Below are positions 26,453-35,913 of a stretch of DNA of 64,000 nucleotides, in pieces. Made by a program: the position numbers and the translations under genes. This DNA comes from Draconibacterium aestuarii. Lineage in GTDB: Bacteria > Bacteroidota > Bacteroidia > Bacteroidales > Prolixibacteraceae. The notes beneath the pieces were generated by a model, which saw only the letters and a list, made by a program, of their open reading frames with translations, was not told the origin of the DNA and ran no database searches. Position 1 is the stretch's first letter. Each line of letters begins with the position of its first letter. The DNA lies in the NCBI GenBank assembly GCA_026671195.1, contig JAPOHD010000063.1:1-64000 (forward strand). The letters run 5' to 3'.

Positions 26453-27070
26453 ATGGAGACCCTTGTTATTTTAGGATTGATTATAGGATTGGCAGGCGGA
26501 ATGGCTGTCACCAATTATTATTACAAAAACCGTAACCAAAGGCAGTTAAAAAGCCAGTCGGTGCTGTTACTCGAAAAAATCAAGCAGGTTTGCAAACTCA
26601 TTACTGTTGAAGGCGAATTCTCTGAGATTTTCACACACCGCGACGAAAAAAATCTGTTTTTCAGGTTATTTCAAATGGAAAAAAAGGCTTTACTCATTGT
26701 AAAAGCCAAAGTGATGATTGGTTTCGACCTCACTCGAATTCACATCGAAATAAACACACACAACAAACAGGTTTCCCTCTCGCAATTCCCCGAACCTGAG
26801 ATTCTCAGCATCGACACCGACCTGGAATATTACGACATACAAAAAGGCATCATCAATAAATTTTCGGAAACCGATTTAACCAACCTGAATAAAAAATCGA
26901 AGGATTTTATTCGCGAGAAAGTAGAAACCAGCCATTTAATTCAAATTGCAAAAAACCAGGCAAACGATACCGTTTCGTTAATCCGTCAGTTAATTGAATC
27001 GGTGGGTTGGAAACTGGTTTCGGAGAAAGTTGCTGTTAATGTAGCCGAGCCGAACAAAATATCCAGTTAG
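26453..27070 (+). CDS. DUF4230 membrane-anchored protein
   Basis: Encodes 205 residues. One N-terminal membrane segment (about 4-22) and a soluble mixed alpha/beta domain containing KQVCKLITVEGEFSEIF, KKALLIVKAKVMIGFDL and a C-terminal helix (IRQLIESVGWKLV). This pattern matches DUF4230, a family of unknown function found beside envelope genes. It begins 78 nt after the degenerate serine-hydrolase gene and could share its transcript. No catalytic motif is seen. Confidence 0.8.
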   Translation: METLVILGLIIGLAGGMAVTNYYYKNRNQRQLKSQSVLLLEKIKQVCKLITVEGEFSEIFTHRDEKNLFFRLFQMEKKALLIVKAKVMIGFDLTRIHIEINTHNKQVSLSQFPEPEILSIDTDLEYYDIQKGIINKFSETDLTNLNKKSKDFIREKVETSHLIQIAKNQANDTVSLIRQLIESVGWKLVSEKVAVNVAEPNKISS

Positions 27071-27330
27071 TAACATCGCCGAAGAAACCCGTTAAAGATT
27101 TAATAAAAAAAATCAATTGACATTACTTCTAAAAGAATTCGTTCTTACACATTCATACTGCTCGTTTCAGTATTTTAGATGGGCTGTGCATTGCTATATA
27201 CAGCACTAAACAGAAAAGTATAAAAACAAAATTGGCTGATGCTCCGTCCAGCATAGATTATGTTTTTTTATACAGAACCGGAAGATCAGTTGTCAGATAA
27301 AATCTCTCCAAAATAATCGACGGCCATATA

Positions 27331-27358
27331 AAACCCCGAGACAAAGTCCCGGGGCATT
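27331..27358 (-). terminator. Terminator after the glutamate-synthase-like gene
   Basis: CCCCGAGAC (27334-27342) pairs with GTCCCGGGG (27346-27354) with one mismatch around AAA. On the minus strand it leads into TTTTAT. It lies about 30 nt beyond the stop at 27384. The rest of 27071-27383 has no ORF or repeat that I can support. Confidence 0.65.
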
Positions 27359-27383
27359 TTCAACTATCTATTTCTTTTCGAAA

Positions 27384-29024
27384 TTATGCTTTCAAAATTG
27401 CGATCGCTTCTGCATCCAGAGCATCAGTCATAAACGGAATTTTGGTTAATTCAGCAGTTTCCCGGTTGGAAGCGATTAAGTCACTTCGGTCGATTTCTGA
27501 CAAATTAAACTTACGTGCACCTGCCATAAATTGCTGCAAACCACCGGCAAGTTTGTCGGCATAACCAACCATTGCCACGGCTCCAAACGGAATGTTTTTC
27601 ATTTCGTCTTTTCCAACCTTATTTTTAACAGTTTCCCATTGGGCAAAAATTTCTTCAGGATATATACCATACTCGGTCACTGTTTTAGGAAGTGTTTCCC
27701 AATGGCCACTCAATTCTGCTTTTCTTTCGGGATGGAAAGTCGCTTCGATGTTGCTACCAAGAAAACCGGCAATCATTGGGGCACGGCCCAAACAAACAAG
27801 CTTTGTATAAGGCGCACCTAATGAAATAGCTTTAAACAAATGATCTTCACGTGCGAAACCACCTGCAAATGAAAGATCAGGTGGTTTAATCCCCTGCTCT
27901 TCCAGAATTTTACAATATTCGTAGGCTTTTGCATGCAAGGCCAGAGAAGGAATACCCCAGTGTTGCATCATATTCCAGGGGCTCATTCCGGTACCACCAC
28001 CGGCGCCATCAATAGTAAGTAAATCAAGTTTGGCATCGGCAGCATAACGGATTGCCATAGCCAGGTTCTCCATTCCATACGCTCCTGTTTTAAGCGAAAT
28101 ACGCTTGTAACCAAGTTTACGTAAATAGGCCACGCTATTCATAAAGTCTTCGCGTACCTGGTCACTTGTGTGTTTATTGGTAGCACCAAGCCTACTGTGA
28201 CGTGCAAATGATGTAACCGAACGGTTTTCATACCCCTTGATAACCACTGGATTATACGGATCAGGATCGACAATATATCCTCGGTCTTTCAGAAACTGGG
28301 CGTACTCAATACTTGATACCTGAATCTCGCCACCAATATCTTTGGCACCTTGCCCCCATTTCAGTTCAATAATAATGTCGTTACCGTATTTATCAATAAG
28401 GTATTCCGCAACACCATTCCGTGTATCTTCCACGTTCATCTGAATAATAATTGCTCCGTATCCATCGTAATAACGTGTAAAATATTCAATACGTCGTTCC
28501 AATTCAGGTGCCGACTTAATACGACCGTTTTCCAGTATCGATTTTTTATCGACACCCACCACGTTTTCGCCAACTACTATTGGAAAACCTGCCAGGGCAG
28601 CACCCACAGCAAACGATGGCCAATATTTGGCGGCAATAAAAGTAGAGCCTAAAGCACCGGTCATTATCGGAACACGCGACTTTGTTTTGATTTCGTTCCC
28701 AAATTCGGTTTCCACATTAACATTTGTAAAGATACAATCATCCGGATCATCCGTCAGGTTTTCCGCCAAACCTTTTGATCCGTAAGCATAACCTTGTACA
28801 CGCAAACTATGATAACCTGTACCAAGTGCAATTGTATGATTAGCCCCTGAAGTTGCGCTCCCAAAACGTCGGGGATACAGCATTTTACGTCCTTCCAAAC
28901 ATGATAACCATGTTTCACATTTTCCTGTACATGCCGAATCGCACAAAGTACACAAACCCGATTCACAAGGGATACCTCGGTTTACGGCGCCCAAGGCGTC
29001 GTTGTTTTTTACGAATTGTTGCAT
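27384..29024 (-). CDS. FMN-binding glutamate-synthase-family protein (stand-alone synthase domain)
   Basis: Encodes 546 residues. The Glu_synthase TIM-barrel (about 75-490) includes GGTGMSPWNMM and the LSFAGGFARED phosphate-binding region. It lacks the N-terminal glutamine amidotransferase and the C-terminal GltB beta-helix of complete glutamate synthase. At the N-terminus six cysteines (C20, C25, C28, C32, C36, C42) form a compact cluster that resembles an iron-sulfur site. Stand-alone synthase domains of this type are annotated as FMN-binding glutamate synthase family; whether it makes glutamate is not shown. No gltD or amidotransferase neighbour is present. It has a minus-strand -7 box at 29062-29069 and a terminator at 27331-27358. 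Confidence 0.85.
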   Translation of the reverse strand: MQQFVKNNDALGAVNRGIPCESGLCTLCDSACTGKCETWLSCLEGRKMLYPRRFGSATSGANHTIALGTGYHSLRVQGYAYGSKGLAENLTDDPDDCIFTNVNVETEFGNEIKTKSRVPIMTGALGSTFIAAKYWPSFAVGAALAGFPIVVGENVVGVDKKSILENGRIKSAPELERRIEYFTRYYDGYGAIIIQMNVEDTRNGVAEYLIDKYGNDIIIELKWGQGAKDIGGEIQVSSIEYAQFLKDRGYIVDPDPYNPVVIKGYENRSVTSFARHSRLGATNKHTSDQVREDFMNSVAYLRKLGYKRISLKTGAYGMENLAMAIRYAADAKLDLLTIDGAGGGTGMSPWNMMQHWGIPSLALHAKAYEYCKILEEQGIKPPDLSFAGGFAREDHLFKAISLGAPYTKLVCLGRAPMIAGFLGSNIEATFHPERKAELSGHWETLPKTVTEYGIYPEEIFAQWETVKNKVGKDEMKNIPFGAVAMVGYADKLAGGLQQFMAGARKFNLSEIDRSDLIASNRETAELTKIPFMTDALDAEAIAILKA

Positions 29025-29061
29025 TTTTTCTGGTTTTTATTTTAAATTAATAGCTGTAAGG

Positions 29062-29069
29062 CAAATATA
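29062..29069 (-). promoter_or_regulatory. -7 box (TATATTTG) of the glutamate-synthase-like gene
   Basis: A perfect minus-strand TAnnTTTG 37 nt before the ATG at 29024. A -33 TTTG was not found 19 bp upstream. Confidence 0.4.
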
Positions 29070-29247
29070 ACAACAATTCAACACTGTGTGATATTCGTCA
29101 TGTATTAAACGACAAATTAAAACCTGTTCAAACAATTAACTCCCTATATAATAATATATTTAAACAGAAAAAAATTGCGTTCAGTACATAAAAATGAGAC
29201 CCTATAGGAAACAACACATTACCAGAAACTTACTTCACATTCCCAAA

Positions 29248-31716
29248 CTAAAAACTCATTTCAGCACGAAAACGGATACCGCTGTTATCGGTAAAGCTGC
29301 GATTCATGTAGGTGTTGCCTAACTGATGAATGTATTCAATACGCAGAACTTTAAAAATGTTGGTAATGCCCACTCCAATTTCAGCATATGGCATGGCCAT
29401 ATCCTGCGAAAAAGCCTGGGGCAGATCGAATATGGGTTTGTACGAACTGGTACGGTCGCCATAGTGGGCCTTTAACGAAACCATTTCGCGAAGTTTGAGT
29501 CTGTTTAACAGAGGGATTTTGTTCAGCACAATTCCTCCCCCAACCCAATCGAGATGGACGTTTGTATACACATTGTGCGCAAACGACGCCTGGTGTAATA
29601 AGTTAAACCGGTATTTCGCAAATCCCAGCGATTGAGAACCAACAGGCTGGTCGAGTAAATCGTAAGGAGCATCGCCAAACAAATAACCGCCGTTAAGCAT
29701 GTAACGCATAAAAGTTGGCCCCATGTTAAACTTCCCTACAATCGATCCATGAAATTGTGTATACATTCCCAAATCGGGGCCATCGTTTCCGGGTAAAGAA
29801 GTATGTCCGATATCCATACTCAAATTAATTACCGGTACCTGATCGATGTAATAAACACGGGCAAAATAATACCTGTCGAAATACTGTCCAAATGCCAAAC
29901 GAACGTTAAACAGCATTCCGTAATTCGAGTACTGATTATAGTCTACACCATTGTTTACAAAACGTATATCGGGCGTGTTATGGCTCGAAAGAAAATAGGC
30001 ACCGGCTTCGCCCGTAATATTTTCATCGGCATTGTATTCGAGTCGAAGATCGACACTTTTTTCTTCCTTTAAATATGGGTTTTGCGCCCTTGAAGTTACG
30101 GCTGCAATAAAGTTACCGTTACCGCGTGTGTTCGGATTCTTTTTAATAAACCGCAGATATTTGTCTTGCGAAACAAGGTTATAATCGTCGGAATAACTGG
30201 CACGCAGAATATACTTATCGGTTTCCTGCAACTGCCATCCCATACTCATTCCATACTTAAAACCCATATTTTTTGTTCCAAACCCCAAATAACCACCTAA
30301 AGTAAAACGTTCCCACATTTTTTCACCGGTTCGTAACGGAACTGAAATACGACTGCCTTCGATAGCATTTGTGCTGTAAATATCAAAAACCGGCCCCACT
30401 TCCAACTTTCCCATATCAATGTAACTGGTAAGCACCATTCCTCCTACAGCATCAATGCCCTTTACCACATTGTTTTCTTTTAACTTATCAACACGTTCGT
30501 AAGTTCCATCCGACATTAAGCTTGTGGCAAACTCTGGTTGCCTCTTCCAGTCGCGCGGTTTTACTTCATCAAGGTTTTTTGAGGTGGAATATTGTGTGGT
30601 TTTGGTTACCAACCAGTTTCCACTGGCCACCTGATCAATACGCTGCGATCCGTATTTCGAAACAGTATCTCTATTTAATACCAGAGCCAGGTTCAGGCTG
30701 ATTTCCTGTTCATCGTAAAACCAACTTCCATCGGGCTTCTTAACATACGAAACATTCGATTTATAGCCGTTCACAAAATTAATATTGGCTTCTTCCTGTA
30801 CGTAAGCATAAATGTCGGTAAGCGCAAAATTTTCGCTCTCCACAGTAAACCGACCGGTAAACAGGGCATTAAACTTATTTTTAGGAGTAAACGAAAAACT
30901 ATAATACCACGTACTGTCAATCATGATGCTGTCGTTCAAATAAAAGTCGTATGACAGTCGTGCAGAGCCGGCCAGGGGTGAAACAATTCCGCGACCCAGA
31001 ATATTTATCTGATCCTTATAAAAATCGAGGTCAACCACCACATTAAGCAATATCTGGCTTTCTATGGTTTGGTTCAATTTCGGGAAAATACCATCCCTTC
31101 GGTTATAAACCACACTGTCTTTTCGGTTTTTAACATTATTACCCAACTCGGAAATATAAATAGGAGAGAACCGTAATTCCTGCCCCTCAATCTTCATTGT
31201 CACCTCGTTCATATTCTCAATAATCCGGTTTACTCTTGAAGCAGAATCGATAGCCACATAAACCGATGTACGTGCAAAGGTTTTATAATCCTCATAACTA
31301 AGTACTTTTTGACGGTTCTCCTTTTTATGCTTCTGTACCTGCCTCATTAAAACTTTGGCACGCGATTCTTCAGGTCGGACAGTAACCTCACTTATTTTAA
31401 GTACCTCCGTTTCCATGTATACTTCAACCGGATTGGCGGTATTTCTGTCAACAACAATTTGTTCTTTAAAATACCCCACTGCAGAGAAACTGATAGTATC
31501 ATTTAAAGTCGCCGACAAGATAAACTGTCCATCGACATTGGTCATGGTACCGTGCGTAGTTCCTTTTACCCAAACATTTACAAAAGGAATCGGTTCCCGT
31601 GTATTTTTATCTCTTACACGGCCCGATACTTCAGTTAAAGTTTCTTCTCCCTGTGCAAAAAAAACGGTCAGGAGGAATATATAGACGAATAAGATTATAT
31701 TTTTCATAGTAAGCAT
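29248..31716 (-). CDS. DUF5686/carboxypeptidase-regulatory-like outer-membrane protein
   Basis: Encodes 822 residues. A signal peptide (about 1-23) is followed by a CarboxypepD_reg-like Ig domain (about 28-110, GRVRDKNTREPIPFVNVWV) and a long beta-rich region ending in an aromatic strand (FRAEMSF). This matches the DUF5686 architecture, an outer-membrane barrel family without a TonB plug. Substrate and function are unknown. Starts are possible at 31716 and at 31707 (MKNIIL); the second gives a more typical signal peptide. It forms a single-gene unit with 223 nt to the next leftward gene. Confidence 0.82.
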   Translation of the reverse strand: MLTMKNIILFVYIFLLTVFFAQGEETLTEVSGRVRDKNTREPIPFVNVWVKGTTHGTMTNVDGQFILSATLNDTISFSAVGYFKEQIVVDRNTANPVEVYMETEVLKISEVTVRPEESRAKVLMRQVQKHKKENRQKVLSYEDYKTFARTSVYVAIDSASRVNRIIENMNEVTMKIEGQELRFSPIYISELGNNVKNRKDSVVYNRRDGIFPKLNQTIESQILLNVVVDLDFYKDQINILGRGIVSPLAGSARLSYDFYLNDSIMIDSTWYYSFSFTPKNKFNALFTGRFTVESENFALTDIYAYVQEEANINFVNGYKSNVSYVKKPDGSWFYDEQEISLNLALVLNRDTVSKYGSQRIDQVASGNWLVTKTTQYSTSKNLDEVKPRDWKRQPEFATSLMSDGTYERVDKLKENNVVKGIDAVGGMVLTSYIDMGKLEVGPVFDIYSTNAIEGSRISVPLRTGEKMWERFTLGGYLGFGTKNMGFKYGMSMGWQLQETDKYILRASYSDDYNLVSQDKYLRFIKKNPNTRGNGNFIAAVTSRAQNPYLKEEKSVDLRLEYNADENITGEAGAYFLSSHNTPDIRFVNNGVDYNQYSNYGMLFNVRLAFGQYFDRYYFARVYYIDQVPVINLSMDIGHTSLPGNDGPDLGMYTQFHGSIVGKFNMGPTFMRYMLNGGYLFGDAPYDLLDQPVGSQSLGFAKYRFNLLHQASFAHNVYTNVHLDWVGGGIVLNKIPLLNRLKLREMVSLKAHYGDRTSSYKPIFDLPQAFSQDMAMPYAEIGVGITNIFKVLRIEYIHQLGNTYMNRSFTDNSGIRFRAEMSF

Positions 31717-31963
31717 AACATCTTACCTCTTTACGATGTTATTTTAATTAACATCTAATATAAAGAGATTCAATGGCATATAAGTTCAAATTAAATAATA
31801 TTATATGCTGCTTGTCTTGCAGAATATCGTTTTCATGGCTCTTAAACATATAATATTTTACACCGCGAAAGTAGCTAACCTTTTATATCTCTAATCGCGA
31901 CTTTAGTTACACATGCTTTTATTTTAACATTTTTTAAGACTTCGGGCATTCCCAATTATTCAA

Positions 31964-33529
31964 TTAATCATGCCGGTGCCATGTTATTTCATTTTTAGTT
32001 GAACTGTACACAATCAAATCACCCACATCGATAGCCACACCCGGGTTAGGATTCAACACTTTTATATTTATCTTGTGTTTTCCTTCCGGCAATTCATATT
32101 TCCATGCCAGTTCGTGTCTGCGTTTACTGAATAACGTGGGCATAACAAATTGTTCGGCATCAGCTCCATCAATACTAATTTCCAGTTTAATATCGGCATC
32201 CCCAATTGTACTTTTTGCCCAACCTGTTAGCGCAAAACCACAACCTGTAAACTCTATTTTTACCTCCTGATTTTCGAAATTTAAGTTTTGCCTTATATCC
32301 TTTCTAACAACCGGATAATGATGTTTAAAACCAATTTCCAGTGGTACCGGAAGAATTTCCTGAGCGGGTACGGAAATTGTGGCACCATCGATATCAGCAC
32401 CATTCGCTTCCAGCATCTTCAGGGCATGTTTGTTTCCTATCACATATACATCGTTGAGCGACATGGTTGTGTATTTAAAATCCATGTCCTCTACTGCAGA
32501 AAGTGGTTTTTTCCAATATTCAGGAATATTTGAATACCCTAACATCGTTCCTAAAATTCCACCGGCACTTGCAGGATTACAGTCCGAATCTTGCCCGCAA
32601 CGGGTTGATATTTCAAGGGTTTTCGAATAATCCCCGTCGCCATACAGCAATCCGATTAAAACATAAGCAGCATTGATTTTAGCATCTATATTAAAATCGG
32701 TGAATACTCCATCGGGGCAACCAATATCTGCCGACCATTTTTTCTCTACTTCAAACCAGGTACGCTTCCAGTCATTTGGATATTGGTGATACCATGAAAT
32801 TACATCGGCCATACATTTATAAAAATCCGACTCGACAGGTATTACGTTCAAAGCTTCAGTAACAATTTGTTCCACATTGTTAGAAACAAAAGCCACTGAA
32901 TACATGGCTGCCATGTAAACTCCTCCATACCAACCATCTCCGTAATTCATAATATGCCCAACTTTATCGCAAATCTCCGAAGCCGTGTTTACCATTCCTG
33001 GCGCCATTAAACCGGCAAAGTCAGCTTCAATCTGAAAATCAATATCTTCAGAATGAGGATTGTTTAACCAGTGACCCGATTCCGGCGGCATTATTCCATT
33101 TAATATATTATACCGGGCAGCCTGGTTGGCATGCCACAACGAATATTCGGCATGTGCAAAGGCGTATGCATGAGATGTTGCCGGTGCATCCAGTCCTTCT
33201 TTTTCAAACACATCAACAAAAGTAAGATCCATATAAACATCATCGTACAAACCGGGAGCATTCCGGTAATACCACAAACAACTGTTTTCATTCCATGGAA
33301 TAGACTGATAATCATTTATCATCGAGCCATTAAATTTAAATTCGGTGGGCCCGCCAAAGGAACAACCAATAACCTGTCCGGCCCAGCCCCCCTTAATTTT
33401 ATCCTGAAGTTCAGATTTGGTCAGGGTAATTTTGAACTCAGTCGAATTTGCCGGATTAGTTTCTGAAATTTGTTTTGGCGAACAGGCGGCCAAAATCGCA
33501 AATACCAAAGAAATTACCAGATTTTTCAT
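31964..33529 (-). CDS. Exported ADP-ribosylglycohydrolase-family lipoprotein
   Basis: Encodes 521 residues with a lipobox (LAACS, Cys16). The ADP-ribosylglycohydrolase fold is visible: GGWAGQVIGCSFGGPTEF (about 47-64), the acidic DDVYMDLTFVDVFE (about 95-108) and GQDSDCNPASAGGILG (about 314-329), which supply metal-ligand Asp residues. About 140 C-terminal residues (beginning near HHYPVVRKDI) look like a beta-sandwich add-on. Most members act in the cytoplasm on ADP-ribosylated proteins; an exported form in Bacteroidota more likely acts on other glycosidic or N-ribosyl bonds. The substrate is unknown. It lies 72 nt after mazG on the same strand. Confidence 0.82.
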   Translation of the reverse strand: MKNLVISLVFAILAACSPKQISETNPANSTEFKITLTKSELQDKIKGGWAGQVIGCSFGGPTEFKFNGSMINDYQSIPWNENSCLWYYRNAPGLYDDVYMDLTFVDVFEKEGLDAPATSHAYAFAHAEYSLWHANQAARYNILNGIMPPESGHWLNNPHSEDIDFQIEADFAGLMAPGMVNTASEICDKVGHIMNYGDGWYGGVYMAAMYSVAFVSNNVEQIVTEALNVIPVESDFYKCMADVISWYHQYPNDWKRTWFEVEKKWSADIGCPDGVFTDFNIDAKINAAYVLIGLLYGDGDYSKTLEISTRCGQDSDCNPASAGGILGTMLGYSNIPEYWKKPLSAVEDMDFKYTTMSLNDVYVIGNKHALKMLEANGADIDGATISVPAQEILPVPLEIGFKHHYPVVRKDIRQNLNFENQEVKIEFTGCGFALTGWAKSTIGDADIKLEISIDGADAEQFVMPTLFSKRRHELAWKYELPEGKHKINIKVLNPNPGVAIDVGDLIVYSSTKNEITWHRHD

Positions 33530-33601
33530 CTATTTAGCTTTATTCTTTAAAGTTCATGCAGAATGTTGCAGGCGTAAACCATTACATTTTATTGCAACTC
33601 C

Positions 33602-34378
33602 CTATTCTTCTTTTTTCGCTTCTTCCCAAATTTCATCCATTTCGGCAAGGCTCATATCATGAAGACTGCGGCCTTTCATCATTGTCCGGCTTTCGAGATA
33701 ATTAAATCGTTTTATAAATTTCAGGTTGGTACGTTCCAATGCAGCTTCCGGATCAACACCATACAAACGGGCTGCATTTACAACTGCAAATAAAAGATCG
33801 CCAAACTCGGCTTCTATCTTATCATTATCAACCTTGTCTATCTCGTGGCTAAGTTCATCAACTTCCTCTTTTACTTTGTCCCAAACCTGTTCTTTATATT
33901 CCCAGTCGAAACCAACGCCGCGTACTTTTTCCTGAATACGGTTTGCTTTTACCAAGGCCGGCATAGCAGCAGGAACACCTTCCAGAACACGTTTATTCCC
34001 GCCTTTTTCTTTTAGTTTTAATGCCTCCCAGTTTTCAGCCACTTTATCGGCCGAGCCATCAACATCTACATCACCAAAAATATGCGGATGGCGATAAATC
34101 AGTTTTTCATTGATACCTTTCAGCACATCGCCAATGTCAAATGCGCCTTTCTCATCACCAATTTTTGCATAAAAAACAATGTGCAACAAAATATCACCCA
34201 ATTCCTTTTTAATCTCGAGTAAATCATTTTTCAGAATAGCATCACCCAACTCGTAGGTTTCTTCTATGGTTAGTTTTCGTAACGATTCCAATGTTTGCTT
34301 TTTATCCCACGGGCACTTCTCGCGAAGTTCGTCCATTATCTCCAATAGCTCTTTAAAAGCTTCCAGTTTCCTTTGCAT
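33602..34378 (-). CDS. mazG: Nucleoside triphosphate pyrophosphohydrolase MazG
   Basis: Encodes 258 residues, the usual length for the two-domain MazG. The first domain carries EETYELGDAIL and KKELGDILLHIVFYA, the E-E-x2-E/E-x2-D metal site; a second, weaker copy carries EEVDELSHEIDK and EAEFGDLLFAVVNAARLYG. The enzyme hydrolyses canonical or damaged NTPs to NMP and PPi in the cytoplasm. Transcribed leftward, divergent from the PspC-like gene and probably followed by the exported ADP-ribosylglycohydrolase gene. Confidence 0.95.
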   Translation of the reverse strand: MQRKLEAFKELLEIMDELREKCPWDKKQTLESLRKLTIEETYELGDAILKNDLLEIKKELGDILLHIVFYAKIGDEKGAFDIGDVLKGINEKLIYRHPHIFGDVDVDGSADKVAENWEALKLKEKGGNKRVLEGVPAAMPALVKANRIQEKVRGVGFDWEYKEQVWDKVKEEVDELSHEIDKVDNDKIEAEFGDLLFAVVNAARLYGVDPEAALERTNLKFIKRFNYLESRTMMKGRSLHDMSLAEMDEIWEEAKKEE

Positions 34379-34525
34379 ATTATTAACGAATGATTTGTTC
34401 GAAGGTAAAAATTAAATAATTATACGGCGAACATAAAGTTTATATGTTTATCCAAAGTTTTCCACATTACGAATAAAAATATATTGCTATTTTCATATCG
34501 TAAATAAAAACAAAAAACAAATAAT

Positions 34526-34675
34526 ATGATTTTAGGAGTATCCGGTTGGTTAAGCGAAAAATTGGGTTGGAATGTAACAACAATTCGAATTCTGTTTGTT
34601 GTTGGAGTATTAATATTTGGAGTTGGATTGGGACTTTATCTGATTTTGTGGATCGTAAAAATGTTTTCAAAGTAA
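34526..34675 (+). CDS. Tiny PspC-domain membrane protein
   Basis: A 49-residue ORF beginning at ATG 34526. It starts MILGVSGWLSEKLGWN and continues TTIRILFVV, VLIFGVGLGLYLILWI and KMFSK. This is the PspC pattern: an amphipathic head, V/IR-I/L-FV, then one membrane helix and a short basic tail. PspC proteins bind the inner membrane in phage-shock or envelope-stress responses; here it stands alone between mazG and phoH and is shorter than most. It is clear in sequence but small enough to be missed by gene callers. No psp partner genes are nearby. Confidence 0.72.
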   Translation: MILGVSGWLSEKLGWNVTTIRILFVVGVLIFGVGLGLYLILWIVKMFSK

Positions 34676-34787
34676 CTATCAAAAACTTCCCACTCAAATT
34701 TTACAGAATAAAATCGATTGGTTTTGAGTAGTTAATGCATGTTGTTTTCTTTACTTCATTTTACTCATGTTTCGTTATTTTATTTTG

Positions 34788-34795
34788 TAAATTTG
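34788..34795 (+). promoter_or_regulatory. -7 box (TAaaTTTG) of phoH
   Basis: A perfect TAnnTTTG ends 28 nt before the TTG start of phoH at 34823. It supports an initiation point downstream and fits the TTG start. The -33 element is not clear. Confidence 0.4.
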
Positions 34796-34822
34796 TGACT
34801 TAATATTTTTTAAAAGCAAGAA

Positions 34823-35827
34823 TTGGATAAACAAATATTTTTGGAAGGAATTGACCCGTTAGAGTTTTTCGGCGTAAACAATTCAAAAATCGATTTAATA
34901 AAAAAACTCTTCCCAAAAATTAATATTACGGCACGAGGACACGCGTTGTTTATTCAGGGAGAACCCAGAGAAATTAAGGCATTCGAAAAAAAGTTCGCAC
35001 TCATACTCGACCACTTTTACCAATACAATGTTTTAAGCGATCAAATTATTCACGAGATTTTAAACTCCGGAATTTCTTCACTGGAAGAAAATGGCACAGG
35101 CGACAAAGACATAATTGTTTTTGGCAATAATGGCAAACCGGTGCGTGCGCGAACTCCCAACCAAAAACGTTTGCACGAAACAAGTTCGAAAAGTGATTTG
35201 ATATTTGCCATTGGCCCCGCCGGAACCGGAAAAACTTACACCGCAATTGCTCTGGCTGTAAAGGCACTTAAAAATAAAGAAATCCGTAAAATTATTTTAA
35301 GCCGTCCTGCTGTTGAAGCCGGCGAAAATCTGGGCTTTCTCCCGGGCGATTTAAAAGACAAAATAGATCCGTACTTACAACCATTGTACGATGCTCTTCA
35401 AGACATGATTCCACCCAAAAAGCTGGAGGAGTTTATGAAAGACGGCACCATACAAATTGCACCGCTGGCATTTATGCGCGGCCGCACATTAAGCAACGCC
35501 TATGTTATTTTAGATGAAGCACAAAATACGACAGTTAATCAGTTGAAGATGTTTCTGACCCGGATGGGATTAAATGCCAAATTTATTATTACCGGCGATG
35601 TTACCCAGATTGACCTTCCAAGGAGAAGCAATTCGGGATTGATACAGGCATTAAAAATATTAAAAGGGGTGAAAAATATTTCGACCATATTTTTCGACAA
35701 AAAGGATATTGTACGCCATCGTTTGGTTCGCGATATTGTTGAAGCATACGACAAGCACTCGGAAGAAATGGAAGAAAAGACGGAAGCAAAAGCAGAGCAA
35801 GAGGCGAAAACGAAGACTGAAAAATAA
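34823..35827 (+). CDS. phoH: PhoH-family ATPase with TTG start
   Basis: Encodes 334 residues: an N-terminal domain (about 1-110, LEGIDPLEFFGVNNSKID) and a PhoH P-loop ATPase core with Walker A GPAGTGKT (131-138) and Walker B VILDEAQN (about 229). The C-terminal 20 residues are Glu/Lys rich. PhoH (YbeZ type) couples ATP hydrolysis to RNA metabolism and ribosome maturation, usually with the RNase YbeY. The start is TTG 34823: the frame has a stop at 34811 and no ATG upstream, while the family's conserved GIDPLEFFG lies only nine residues in. It precedes purC by 86 nt. Confidence 0.93.
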   Translation: MDKQIFLEGIDPLEFFGVNNSKIDLIKKLFPKINITARGHALFIQGEPREIKAFEKKFALILDHFYQYNVLSDQIIHEILNSGISSLEENGTGDKDIIVFGNNGKPVRARTPNQKRLHETSSKSDLIFAIGPAGTGKTYTAIALAVKALKNKEIRKIILSRPAVEAGENLGFLPGDLKDKIDPYLQPLYDALQDMIPPKKLEEFMKDGTIQIAPLAFMRGRTLSNAYVILDEAQNTTVNQLKMFLTRMGLNAKFIITGDVTQIDLPRRSNSGLIQALKILKGVKNISTIFFDKKDIVRHRLVRDIVEAYDKHSEEMEEKTEAKAEQEAKTKTEK

Positions 35828-35913
35828 AGTGGCAGTTAGAGTAAACAATTTTAAAATTTATTAGTTTGTCAGTTAAAAAAGAAATAAACAATCAATTATA
35901 AATATTCAATAAA

